From Humibacter albus DSM 18994 (GTDB lineage: Bacteria > Actinomycetota > Actinomycetes > Actinomycetales > Microbacteriaceae), in NCBI RefSeq assembly GCF_000421825.1, contig NZ_ATXT01000015.1:1-64000 (forward strand): a DNA stretch of 64,000 nt, written 5' to 3'. Each line of letters starts with the position of its first letter. The first letter of the stretch is position 1. Below, in pieces: positions 8,027 to 16,512 of the stretch. The position numbers were made by a program, and so were the translations under genes. The notes under the pieces are model-generated. The model was not told where the DNA came from. It saw only the letters and a program-made list of their open reading frames with translations, and made no database searches.

Positions 8027-9337
8027 TCAGCTTTTGACACTCGACATGAGCGCGGACTGCAGGGTTACCAGCGCCTCTTTCGCCGTCACCTTTCCACCCA
8101 ACACGTTCTGAGCAAAATCCGCCATCGGCGATGTTCCGTCCACAAGTGGTGTATTCGCGCCCATCGCTTTCCCCGGCGCAGCCCAAGTCTTCATCACCGG
8201 TTGCCATTCGTTCACAACAGCCATGAGGTTCTTATCCGCTTGAAACTCCTTCGTATTGATAATTGACTTGAGAGGGGGAAGCGCGGTCATCGTACCTTTT
8301 GTCCAAAGGGGTGCCATGTTCTGGAAGTAATAGGTCAAGAATGCCTCCCCACTCTTTTGGCTTGGCGAGTCATTCCAAAGCATGATGTTGTTGATAAAGC
8401 AGAGAGTTCCCTTGTCGCCGTGGGGGCCAACCATTGGGGATCCGATGACCCCGTCCCAGCCAGCGCCTACATTATCTGGAAGTGTAGGAACATCGAAACC
8501 GAGTCCAAATTTTTGTGCCTTCCATTGCGCCGACACATTCGTCGTCGTGTACGTGGGTGCCCCCGGATCGGAATATCCCTTCCGAACCATCTCAATGAGG
8601 AAGTCAACCGCCTCGATATTCCTGTCGGTGACACAATCTGGCTGCTGATCTTCATTGAAAAGGCCGCCGCCGTTCATGATCATCCACGATACAATCGTCT
8701 GCCCGCCTTGGAAGTTGCCGGCTCCCGCACCTGTCCCCAGCCCGTACACGCCAATCTTCTTGAGAGCCGCGGCAGCTTCCAGGTATGTTTGCCAGTCCTT
8801 CGGCGGCGCCACGTTCGCCTTTTCTAGAAGCGACGGACTGTAGTACATCACGATGGCGCTCAAGTTCTGTGGAACCGCAGCCTGGTGCCCATCCTTCGTC
8901 TTCAACTGGTCAAGAAGCCCGGGGAGGATGTCGTCGTAGATCCCATTCTTCTTCCAGCTTTCAATTAGGTGGTCGGCGTACGCAATCTTGCCTTTGCTGA
9001 CATATTCGAACACGGTGGTTCCTCCGCCGGAACTGACCGCTGGCCCGGTCCCTGACGCGACTGCCGAGGCGAACACTGCGGGGAAGTTGTTCCACTGGAT
9101 GACCTGATACGTCACATCGGCGAGACCTGCCGCGGGCTTGTACTCGGAAACGATCTGCTTATCAAGAGCGTTGAAGCGCTCGTTGCCCATGGGCATGTCC
9201 CAGAACTTGATCTTCTGCGCACTGGCACCTTCACCCGACGTTGAGCACGAGCTAAGCAGGACGGAAATCGATGTTGCTGCGGCGAGTCCGACGAAGCTAC
9301 GACGGGTCATGCCGGCCTTGTGCGACGACAGTGTCAC
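8027..9337 (-). CDS. Sugar ABC transporter solute-binding lipoprotein
   Basis: The 436-residue protein has a twin-Arg style leader (MTRRSFVGLAAATSISVLLS) and the lipobox LSSC, so it is exported and lipid-anchored. The mature part is a cluster-B extracellular binding protein: KIKFWDMPMGNERFN at the front, GGGTTVFEYVSKG, WMIMNGGGLFNEDQQP and a C-terminal TWAAPGKAMGANTPLVDGTS. The start GTG at 9337 is favoured over longer forms because GGGAG lies five bases upstream. It heads the former operon with GH43 and the oxidoreductase. With its permeases lost it can bind sugar but not import it unless other permeases pair with it. Confidence 0.85.
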   Translation of the reverse strand: MTLSSHKAGMTRRSFVGLAAATSISVLLSSCSTSGEGASAQKIKFWDMPMGNERFNALDKQIVSEYKPAAGLADVTYQVIQWNNFPAVFASAVASGTGPAVSSGGGTTVFEYVSKGKIAYADHLIESWKKNGIYDDILPGLLDQLKTKDGHQAAVPQNLSAIVMYYSPSLLEKANVAPPKDWQTYLEAAAALKKIGVYGLGTGAGAGNFQGGQTIVSWMIMNGGGLFNEDQQPDCVTDRNIEAVDFLIEMVRKGYSDPGAPTYTTTNVSAQWKAQKFGLGFDVPTLPDNVGAGWDGVIGSPMVGPHGDKGTLCFINNIMLWNDSPSQKSGEAFLTYYFQNMAPLWTKGTMTALPPLKSIINTKEFQADKNLMAVVNEWQPVMKTWAAPGKAMGANTPLVDGTSPMADFAQNVLGGKVTAKEALVTLQSALMSSVKS

Positions 9338-9364
9338 GATGTCTCCCTGGGTATAGGCTGGTTC

Positions 9365-9377
9365 CGAAATTGTTTCG
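9365..9377. promoter_or_regulatory. LacI-type operator candidate in divergent promoter
   Basis: CGAAATTGTTTCG is a 5-bp inverted repeat around TTG, extended outward by GTTC and GAAC. It lies between the binding-protein start (9337) and the divergent LacI gene (9467), where it could control both. The same 13 bp occur exactly at 10584. Confidence 0.55.
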
Positions 9378-9466
9378 TGAACTTCTATGCTGGTTTCAGG
9401 ATGGACTATCGAAGTTGGTAAGTCAAGCATGTTGTTCAGCGACCGGTTCTGCTTGAAGGAGATTCT

Positions 9467-10456
9467 GTGAAAGTGACGTTGAGAGACGTGGCGCATGAAG
9501 CCGGCGTCGCCATGGGGACGGCCTCAAAAGTGCTAAACGGCAGGCCTGACGTAGGGACCGGTACTAGGAATCGCGTGTTGGAAGCTGCTCGCCATCTCGG
9601 GTACCGACCTCGATCCGGTTCTTGGCCGGACGAAGACTCCCCAACGCGTTCGATACTTGCGGTCTTGGATGGCGTTACCACGATGTATTCGGCCACCGTC
9701 CTTGACGGGATCATCGATGGGGCGCGGTCGATGGGACTCGAAGTCCTAATTCGTTCCGGCGTCGAGGGTGTTGCCGGTGACCTTCCTCACGACTGCGTGG
9801 GCGTGGTCGTCGTGACCGTGGCCGCCACATTTGTTGACGATTCCGCGATGGCGAGGCTGAGGGTTCCGGTTGTTGGTATCGATCCACACCAGCCGACGAG
9901 CCGGGAAATGATGACGGTGAGTGCAACCAACTGGCTCGGAGGCCGGATGGCTACAGAGCATCTCATAGAGCTGGGCCATCAGCGCATAGGCTGGCTCGGT
10001 GGCTTTGACAACACGGCGGCATCACGCGATCGACGGGATGGCTACCGCGCGGCGATCCTTCACGCCGGCCTCCCGCTTGCTACCGAGTTGGAGCTGAGCG
10101 GATCGTTCTCATATGAGAGCGGGCTGAAAAATATTCTCGAGCTCCTCGCCCTCCGAGAACCACCTACCGCTGTGGTTGCCGCGAATGATGAGATTGCGCT
10201 GGGCGCCATGGAAGGGATCCGATCGCTTAGCAAGTCAGTTCCCGGCGACATATCGGTCGTTGGGTTTGACGACACACCGCAAGCACAATGGTCGACTCCG
10301 CAGTTGACGACCGTCCGCCAACCTCTTCTCGACATGGGGCGGATAGCTGTCTCGATGGTGTTGTCGGCCGCGGGTGGTGGAATTGTCGAGAGTAAACACG
10401 TGCAGGTCCACACCAGTCTCGTTACTCGCAGCTCCACAGCCCGACCTCGGCACTGA
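9467..10456 (+). CDS. LacI-family transcriptional regulator
   Basis: The 329-residue protein starts with the LacI helix-turn-helix (TLRDVAHEAGVAMGTASKVL) and hinge (NGRPDVGTGTRNRVLEAARH), then a type I periplasmic-binding fold with HLIELGHQRIGWLGG and a C-terminal VVGFDDTPQAQWSTPQLTTV. The GTG start has AAGGAG seven bases upstream. It is divergent from the sugar-binding operon and is probably its repressor through the CGAAATTGTTTCG site; the inducer is likely a breakdown sugar. Confidence 0.88.
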   Translation: MKVTLRDVAHEAGVAMGTASKVLNGRPDVGTGTRNRVLEAARHLGYRPRSGSWPDEDSPTRSILAVLDGVTTMYSATVLDGIIDGARSMGLEVLIRSGVEGVAGDLPHDCVGVVVVTVAATFVDDSAMARLRVPVVGIDPHQPTSREMMTVSATNWLGGRMATEHLIELGHQRIGWLGGFDNTAASRDRRDGYRAAILHAGLPLATELELSGSFSYESGLKNILELLALREPPTAVVAANDEIALGAMEGIRSLSKSVPGDISVVGFDDTPQAQWSTPQLTTVRQPLLDMGRIAVSMVLSAAGGGIVESKHVQVHTSLVTRSSTARPRH

Positions 10457-10583
10457 GCCAGGGTCGTCCTACTTCTCAACCGTCGCCCGATTGACGCACT
10501 CCATCGAGCCTCCCTCCCGCTGGAGGGGTTATATGTTGCTGCGCCTACCCTTCGAAAGTTGCGCCAATCGCTACTCCGCTGAA

Positions 10584-10596
10584 CGAAATTGTTTCG
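10584..10596. promoter_or_regulatory. Second exact copy of CGAAATTGTTTCG operator
   Basis: This 13-bp site is identical to the one at 9365. It lies 128 bases after the LacI gene and just before the IS30-like remnant. Whatever promoter it controlled has been cut off by the insertion or deletion, unless it drives the fragment to its right. Confidence 0.45.
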
Positions 10597-10615
10597 CTGC
10601 GACCTACGCTGGGTA

Positions 10616-10814
10616 CCTGCGCGGTTCGAACGAGCACTTCAACGGGCGGCTCCGCCACTACCTCCCCGAAGGCACCAGCTTCGACAACCTCACCCAAGAC
10701 GAGCTCGACGAGTTAATCGCCGAGATCAACGACCGGCCCCGCAAGATCCTCGGCTGGGCGACACCCGCCGAGATCTTCCACGAGTTAGCCTGGGGACCCA
10801 CCACCACAACCTGA
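10616..10814 (+). pseudogene. IS30-family transposase, C-terminal remnant
   Basis: The plus frame reads GSNEHFNGRLRHYLPEGTSF, DNLTQDELDELIAEINDRPR and KILGWATPAEIFHELAW before the stop at 10814. This is the end of the IS30 DDE domain (the N-G-L/R-L-R-x-Y-x-P-K/E-G-T motif with the catalytic Glu region, then NxRPRKxLGWxTPAE). The upstream catalytic Asp residues are absent. The bases after the stop (GACGTTGCACCTCGGACT) look like the right terminus of such an element. Confidence 0.75.
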
Positions 10815-10968
10815 CGTTGCACCTCGGACTAGAACCCGGGGGGCCGTGTCGCCGCAAGTTCGCAAGCTGTCGCGTTGTCGGAAATCTGATGGCCGCCGGG
10901 CGCCCATCAAGACATCCGCCAGAGGCTCATTCCCTGGAGCGGATACCTGCCTCTGAATTGCTCCGTGG

Positions 10969-13269
10969 TCAGCTCGCGATGCCTGCACGGATGGAGGCGA
11001 AGTCGAGCATGCCGTAAACCTCCCGGACCGTGTCCAGGCCGCATAGCGCGGCCGCGTTGACAAACCCGTTACAGGTATCGTTGTCATCGCCCTTGCGCTT
11101 GCCGACCGCGCCAGAGAAAAGAGCGGTCTCGGGCGCGCTTAGCCAGTATGAGGTCATAAACCCTTCGCACTGGATTCCTGGTGCCGCGTACCCGAGCATC
11201 TTGCCCGGGATGGAGAGCCCCTGCTGCATTCCGTTCAGCACGAGTTCGCAGATGTCGACGAACTCCGGGATTGCCGCTGCCGTCGCCACATCCAAGAGGT
11301 CGCCCACGAACTCAAGCAGCACATCTTCGATATAGGAGCCTGCAGGTATGGCGTCACAGATCGCCCATCCGGTGGTTTTGAAGTCGGATTCCTCAAGTAG
11401 GGACTCAGCAGGGAACGGAACATCCCAGAGGAAAAGCCACGAGCTCACCACTTTCGCTGCACGGACAGCAGCTTCCAGGTGGCGCTGCTCCCCACCAACC
11501 CTAAACGCCGTGATCAGCGATCGCATGGCGAACAGCACACCTGTCGAATCGATCTTTACGGACTTCACCTGCGTCGTGTCGTTGAGACCGCCGCAGTACA
11601 GCACGTCCGCCACATAGGTGTCGGCCACGAAATCGGCGGCGCGCAGTGCGGCATCTTTGTACTCTTTCTTACCGGTCAGACGGTGCAACGCGGCAAGCAC
11701 GGGGACCGGGAAGATCGTTCCGGAACGCTGCTCGACATGGCCACGCCCAAACCACTCCTCGGGCCTAGTCAACGGCTCGCCGGACGGACTGTACCCCCGG
11801 TACCAGGATCCGTCACTCTCCTGCGTTCGTAGCAGGAAGTCACCAAGACGCTCTCCGGCTGCAAGCCACTCGGCCTGCACGATGCCGTGACGTGACTCCT
11901 CCTCGTATGCGAGCAATATGGAGTACATCGCTTCACACATGGTTCTGGTGTAGTTGCCTGACACGTCGCGGAGCTCGGCGGCGATCGGGATGAGCGCATC
12001 TGTGATCTGGCTGCCCAGATAGGCACGCACTTCATTCTCGTCATTCGAGTATTGGAATGGCATAAGAATGCCTGTGAACCATTGGACGAATCTCTGGCTG
12101 CGCGTGTCGTACAGGCCCTCCGCGAAGCCGTTCTCAGACTGGCATTCACGCACGAAGAAATCATTAACCTGACGTCCGCGGGTGATCCACAGCGGCACTC
12201 CCTCCCGGTGACCCCGTCGAATGGACGCGAGAGCGTGCATCGACTGCGCCCCGGTGAACCCGAATTCCAGCAGCGAGCCCAGCGTCTGGCCGTTGCGAGG
12301 CGAGAAGTGCGTGAGATACCCCGCTGGCCGGCGCGGGTCCTCGTCCTCGCTCCACGCCCGGAAGTATTGCTGGGTTAGTGCGAACCGGTGATGAGCGAGC
12401 TGTTCCAGCGGCATCGGCAGAGGCGTCGGCGCGGTCTTCAGGCGAAACCGCTGTCGTTCGCCGACGCTCCAAATCGCCTCAGTGAGGTCCGGCGCCTCGA
12501 AGACTCTTAACTCGTATTGCACGGCCGCCTGGACACCGGAGACTGCGGGCAGGAACCCTTCCCATCCACGCCCTGTCGTGTCAAGACCGAAGGTTCGCTC
12601 CTCGCCGAATGGATAGCCAGCGCGCAGGCGAAGGGGTGTCTCTGCTTCGCTGATTAGGCCGAGAGAGCCGATGTCGGACTCGCTGACAATCCTCCCCGAA
12701 ATCAACTCGTCGTCCGACAGAGGATAGTCAAACTTCGGGGAGAGGGTCCTGGCTAGAGAGAAACCGAGCCGCGCGCTTGGGAGGTAGGCGAGTACGGCGA
12801 GCTGACCATTGCGGTCGTCTCGATATTCCTGGACGTACGAGCCGAGGTAGTCCTCCTTGCCGTCCAGGTTAGTGTCGTTCCGGTTGTACAGCGCCCCGGG
12901 AATGAAGAACTGCCACTCCGCGTGCGCGGCCGGTAGTGCTGAGTCCACGAGAAGTTCAGTGCGGACCCCTGCTACTCCTCCGCTCTCGTCGACCCTGATG
13001 GTCCGGTCCACAACAAAGCCATCCTGAGCGTCCGAGCGCGACCATTGGTCCTCGACGCGCACCCGTGTCCCGTCGCCCAACTCACGATCGAATTGGCAGG
13101 CGAACGTCCCCTCTCGTTCGTCCACGGAGTCGTATCCGCCTGACATGACTTCCTGGTCTGTCGACCGGATCCGGACCGGAACGGCCAGACTGAGCACATT
13201 CACGCCTGCACGGCGAACGCAGAGGCCGACTCCCGTTGTTGACGGTGACGGGACTAGTTCAAGGGACAT
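10969..13269 (-). CDS. Putative cytoplasmic six-hairpin glycosidase, paralogue 1 of 3
   Basis: This 766-residue protein has an N-terminal beta-rich domain (about 1-290) and a helical C-terminal part (about 295-760) with repeats typical of an (alpha/alpha)6 barrel: SLLEFGFTGAQSMHALASI, WFTGILMPFQYSND, DGSWYRGYSPSG, DAALRAADFVADTY. The N-domain contains GALYNRNDTNLDGKEDYLG, a D-x-N-x-D-G calcium-loop-like motif. The end has YAAPGIQCEGFMTSYWLSAP and KGDDNDTCNG. I cannot assign a known family. It lacks a signal peptide and starts at ATG with AAGGAG seven bases upstream. It lies downstream of paralogue 2 on the same strand, with 221 bases between. Confidence 0.6.
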   Translation of the reverse strand: MSLELVPSPSTTGVGLCVRRAGVNVLSLAVPVRIRSTDQEVMSGGYDSVDEREGTFACQFDRELGDGTRVRVEDQWSRSDAQDGFVVDRTIRVDESGGVAGVRTELLVDSALPAAHAEWQFFIPGALYNRNDTNLDGKEDYLGSYVQEYRDDRNGQLAVLAYLPSARLGFSLARTLSPKFDYPLSDDELISGRIVSESDIGSLGLISEAETPLRLRAGYPFGEERTFGLDTTGRGWEGFLPAVSGVQAAVQYELRVFEAPDLTEAIWSVGERQRFRLKTAPTPLPMPLEQLAHHRFALTQQYFRAWSEDEDPRRPAGYLTHFSPRNGQTLGSLLEFGFTGAQSMHALASIRRGHREGVPLWITRGRQVNDFFVRECQSENGFAEGLYDTRSQRFVQWFTGILMPFQYSNDENEVRAYLGSQITDALIPIAAELRDVSGNYTRTMCEAMYSILLAYEEESRHGIVQAEWLAAGERLGDFLLRTQESDGSWYRGYSPSGEPLTRPEEWFGRGHVEQRSGTIFPVPVLAALHRLTGKKEYKDAALRAADFVADTYVADVLYCGGLNDTTQVKSVKIDSTGVLFAMRSLITAFRVGGEQRHLEAAVRAAKVVSSWLFLWDVPFPAESLLEESDFKTTGWAICDAIPAGSYIEDVLLEFVGDLLDVATAAAIPEFVDICELVLNGMQQGLSIPGKMLGYAAPGIQCEGFMTSYWLSAPETALFSGAVGKRKGDDNDTCNGFVNAAALCGLDTVREVYGMLDFASIRAGIAS

Positions 13270-13490
13270 CGTTAACTCCTTTTGCGTGGATTCCAGAGTA
13301 GAATTCTTGCGTTTTTGGCCTAAGCGCTCTGCGTGACGTATTCAGGTGTGCAGTGCCTCGATACAACTTGACCGGCCGCGGAAAGACATCGTCGAACGCC
13401 TAGCTCGCATGATGCTGACGGACATGCCCGAGGTGGAACGGAGCAGTGCACCGAATCACGGCGAGCGATGTCTCAGGCCGTCTTGTACGT
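13270..13490. promoter_or_regulatory. Intergenic region with possible LacI half-operator
   Basis: The 221 bases separate two same-strand paralogues. TAAGCGCT at 13321-13328 has the AGCGCT core seen in many LacI operators and resembles the site at 19155 upstream of paralogue 3. The rest holds no gene I can support, so paralogue 1 may have its own promoter. Confidence 0.35.
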
Positions 13491-15782
13491 TCACGCGTCG
13501 CCGAAGGCTTTGGCCCTGATTTCGTCGTAGTCGAGGGTGCCGAACGATTCGCGGAGGTCGTAGATGCCGTAGGCGGCTTGCCCGTTGGTGAGCGCGTTGC
13601 ATGTGTCGTTGTCGTCGCCCTTGTGTTTGGCGACAGCGCCGGAGAACGAGGTGGTGTCGGGCGCGCTCAGCCAGTACGACGTCATGACGCCTTCGCACTG
13701 GATGCCTGGTGCGATGTAACCGTGGTCGTTGGTCGGGGTCGACAGGGCGTATTGCATGCCGTATTGGACGAGTTCGGAGACGTCGAGGAGTCCGGGCTCG
13801 CCTGCGGCGACGGCGACGTTGGCGAGGTCGCCGGTGAATTCGAGGAATTCGTTGTCGAGGTAGCCGCCGCCGGCGATCGAGTCGCAGACAGCCCAGCCGG
13901 TTGATTTGAAGCCGCCTTGAGCCAAGAGCGTTCCCTCCGGGAACGGGACGTCCCACAGGAACACCCACGAGGAGAGGATCTTGCCCGCTTTGGCCGCGCC
14001 GTCGAGGAAACGCTGCTCGCCGGTTGCTACGTACGCCTTCCAGAGGGATCGCACGACGAACATGAGTCCCACGGAGTCTGTTTTGACCGATTTGATGTGC
14101 GTGGTGTCGTTCAGGCCGCCGGCGTACATGACCGGGTCGACGTAGGTGCTGATGATGAAGTCCGCCGCGGCGCGAGCAGCGCTCAGGTACCGGTCGTCGC
14201 CGGTGAGATCGAACAGTGTTGTGAGCACTGGGATCGGGAAGATGGTGCCGGTCTTCTGTTCAAGATAGGAGCCGCCGAACCAGGCTGCCGGTGACATGAG
14301 GCCGTCGCCGTCGGGAGAGTAGGCGCGGAACCAGGATCCGTCGTGTGCCTGGGTCCGCAACAGGAAGTCGCCGAAGCGTCGGCCGGCTTTCAGCCAGTTT
14401 CCGTGGCCCTGTGGGTTGCGTTTGTAGGTGAGCAGGATCGGGTAGATCGACTCGCACATGGTTCGCAGGTAGTTGCCGTCGACGGTGCGCAGTTCTTCCG
14501 CGATGGGCGCCAGGGCGCCGGCGATCTGGCGTCCCACGTGCCGTCTGATGTCATCGCTGTCGGACGCATATTGGAAGGGCATCAGGATGCCCGTGAACCA
14601 TTGCGTGAACGTCCCGTTGAGCGGGTCGTAGATTCCTTCGGAGTAGCCGTTTTCGTGCTGGAAGTGCTCGACGAAGAAGTCGATAACGGACGCGGCTCGA
14701 TCAACGTAGAGAGGGACGTTCTTTTCCTGTCCCCATACCGTTTGAGCGTATGCGAGAAGACTCTGGTCGCCGGAGAATCCGAACTCGATCAGCGAACCTT
14801 GCGTTTCTCCGGTGCGCGGGGAGAAGTGCACGAGGTAGCCGGCGGGTTTTCTGGCATCCTCGGTCTCTGCCCAGTCCCGGTAGTACAACTGCGTAAGCAT
14901 TTGACGATGCTCCAGAGACTCCTCGAACGTGACGTCAGGGGCCGGACGTGCCGTTCCCAGCATCTGATACTGATGCTGGTAGAGGTCCCAGATCGCCTCC
15001 GTCAGGTCAGGCGTGGCAGTCAATCGCAGTTCATAGGTCAGTTCAGCGAGCACACCCAACCTGTTCGGGGCGAAGGCAGCCCATGCGGAGGCGTCCGTGT
15101 CGAGACTGAAGCTGTTCTCCTCGAAGAACGGGAAGCTGGCTCGGAGCCGAACCTGCCCGCCATTGCTCGGTGCGACACCGAGGGAGCCGATGTCGGTCTC
15201 CTGCACGAAGAACCGGTCGCTGAGATCTATGTCGCTGACCGACGTGTCGAACGTCGGTCTATTCAGGCGGGCGAGGGACGTGGTGAACCCGCTCGGCTCG
15301 TGCCGAGCGAGGACCGCGAGCGTGCCGTTCTTGTCGTCTCGGACGTCCTGAACGTACGTGCCGAGGTAGTCTTCCCGGCCGTCCAGGTCGTTGTCGTTTC
15401 GGTTGTAGAGCTGGCCGGCGATGAAGTACTGCCACTGAGACTCGTCGGCTGTCTCGAGGTCTGAGAAGACATCGATCCCCACACGCAATCCCGCGGCCTC
15501 GCCCACTTCCTCGACAACCACGATGCGCTCCACCCGCACGGCACCCTCGGCCGACGTGTAGACGTCATCGACCCGCAGGACAGATCCGTCAGACGTCGCT
15601 ATCCGGGCCGAGGCAAGAACAGCGTCACCGCTGCTTGAGACGCTCTCGTATGCGAAGGTTTGAATCTCTCCGCCGAGCGGCTCGACGAGGATGGGCCGAG
15701 GCAGTCGCATGCCGCTGGTGTCGGTGCTGAGTCGCACACCGCCGTCGTCGAAGCTCAGCTGGGGTCGAAGTGTCGTGGACAC
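13491..15782 (-). CDS. Putative cytoplasmic six-hairpin glycosidase, paralogue 2 of 3
   Basis: The 763-residue product aligns by eye along its whole length with the other two paralogues. Shared blocks are GQLYNRNDNDLDGREDYLGT (D-x-D-x-D-G loop), KPAGYLVHFSPRTGETQGSL, WFTGILMPFQYASD, NYLRTMCESIYPILLTY, HDGSWFRAYSPDGDGL, SGTIFPIPVLTTLFDLTG, GGLNDTTHIKSVKTDSVGLM and YIAPGIQCEGVMTSYWLSAP. The GTG start has AAGGA five bases upstream. The binding-protein remnant lies 46 bases upstream on the same strand, which implies an ancestral transporter-enzyme operon. Confidence 0.6.
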   Translation of the reverse strand: MSTTLRPQLSFDDGGVRLSTDTSGMRLPRPILVEPLGGEIQTFAYESVSSSGDAVLASARIATSDGSVLRVDDVYTSAEGAVRVERIVVVEEVGEAAGLRVGIDVFSDLETADESQWQYFIAGQLYNRNDNDLDGREDYLGTYVQDVRDDKNGTLAVLARHEPSGFTTSLARLNRPTFDTSVSDIDLSDRFFVQETDIGSLGVAPSNGGQVRLRASFPFFEENSFSLDTDASAWAAFAPNRLGVLAELTYELRLTATPDLTEAIWDLYQHQYQMLGTARPAPDVTFEESLEHRQMLTQLYYRDWAETEDARKPAGYLVHFSPRTGETQGSLIEFGFSGDQSLLAYAQTVWGQEKNVPLYVDRAASVIDFFVEHFQHENGYSEGIYDPLNGTFTQWFTGILMPFQYASDSDDIRRHVGRQIAGALAPIAEELRTVDGNYLRTMCESIYPILLTYKRNPQGHGNWLKAGRRFGDFLLRTQAHDGSWFRAYSPDGDGLMSPAAWFGGSYLEQKTGTIFPIPVLTTLFDLTGDDRYLSAARAAADFIISTYVDPVMYAGGLNDTTHIKSVKTDSVGLMFVVRSLWKAYVATGEQRFLDGAAKAGKILSSWVFLWDVPFPEGTLLAQGGFKSTGWAVCDSIAGGGYLDNEFLEFTGDLANVAVAAGEPGLLDVSELVQYGMQYALSTPTNDHGYIAPGIQCEGVMTSYWLSAPDTTSFSGAVAKHKGDDNDTCNALTNGQAAYGIYDLRESFGTLDYDEIRAKAFGDA

Positions 15783-15828
15783 GTGGTTCCTTACTTGTCG
15801 TGGTGCTCGTCGGATGTCAGCAGCCGGA

Positions 15829-16314
15829 TCAGAGGCGTGCCGCGTTGGTCTTGAGTTCAGCCTGAAGAGCGGTCAGCGCTGACTTGGCGTCGACGTTCCC
15901 GCCGAACACGGACTGCGCGAAATTGCTCATCGCGGGTGTTCCGTCGACCGTCGTGACCGTGGCTGTCATGGACTTCCCGGGTGCCGCCCACGTCTTCGCG
16001 ATCGGCTGCCAGATGTCGGCGATCTTCTTGTTGTTCGGGTTCGACTGGAACTCTTTGGTCTCAGTGATCGACTTCAGCGGCGGAACGGCCCCCATCGTGC
16101 CCTTGGTCCACATCGTGATGCTGTTGATGAACCCCAGGGTTCCCGTTCCACCCGAGGGCGACTTCAGCGGAGTCCCTACGACTCCGTCGGGATTTCCGGT
16201 GACGCGCCCTGTCAGCGTGGAGACATCGAGTCCCAGCCCAAACTTGCCCGCCTTCGCAAGCGCAAGGAAGCCCCGGCAGCGGAACGCCGCGACCGTGCTG
16301 CTGTGTGACTTCAT
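15829..16314 (-). pseudogene. Second sugar-binding protein, truncated and internally deleted
   Basis: The frame matches the C-terminal third of the binding protein at 8027: FGLGLDVSTL, GTLGFINSITMW, TKGTMGAVPPLKSITETKEF, TWAAPGKSMTATVTTVDGTP and SNFAQSVFGGNVDAKSAL. About 320 N-terminal residues, including signal and lipobox, are missing. Relative to the intact copy some 24 residues are also absent between the first ITMW-like segment and TKGTM, without loss of frame. The protein would be cytoplasmic and non-functional as a receptor. Confidence 0.7.
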
Positions 16315-16393
16315 GTCATGGGTCCCCTGAAGACGGCGTATCCGCCTCATCTTTCGTTGAATTGTTGCTTCCGGCTGACCTTCATCACCGTAA

Positions 16394-16411
16394 AACTAAC
16401 ACGCATTAGTT
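16394..16411. promoter_or_regulatory. Inverted repeat AACTAA-N6-TTAGTT, operator candidate
   Basis: Perfect 6-bp arms are separated by CACGCA. The site is about 100 bases upstream of the LacI gene at 16513 and on the promoter side of the reverse-strand binding-protein remnant. Its position in a divergent promoter fits an autoregulated operator. Confidence 0.4.
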
Positions 16412-16512
16412 GCAACTCTCCACTTAGAACTGCACCGTTGCTCAAGCGCATAATATTGAGAAATGCACGCAGAGGTGCTGGATCACAGGAAGTCGACCGG
16501 AAGGAGCACACG

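Noticed and set aside
13440-13904. Plus-strand ORF opposite the start of paralogue 2's end
   Set aside because: It is Val/Gly-rich without motifs and overlaps conserved codons of the enzyme on the other strand.
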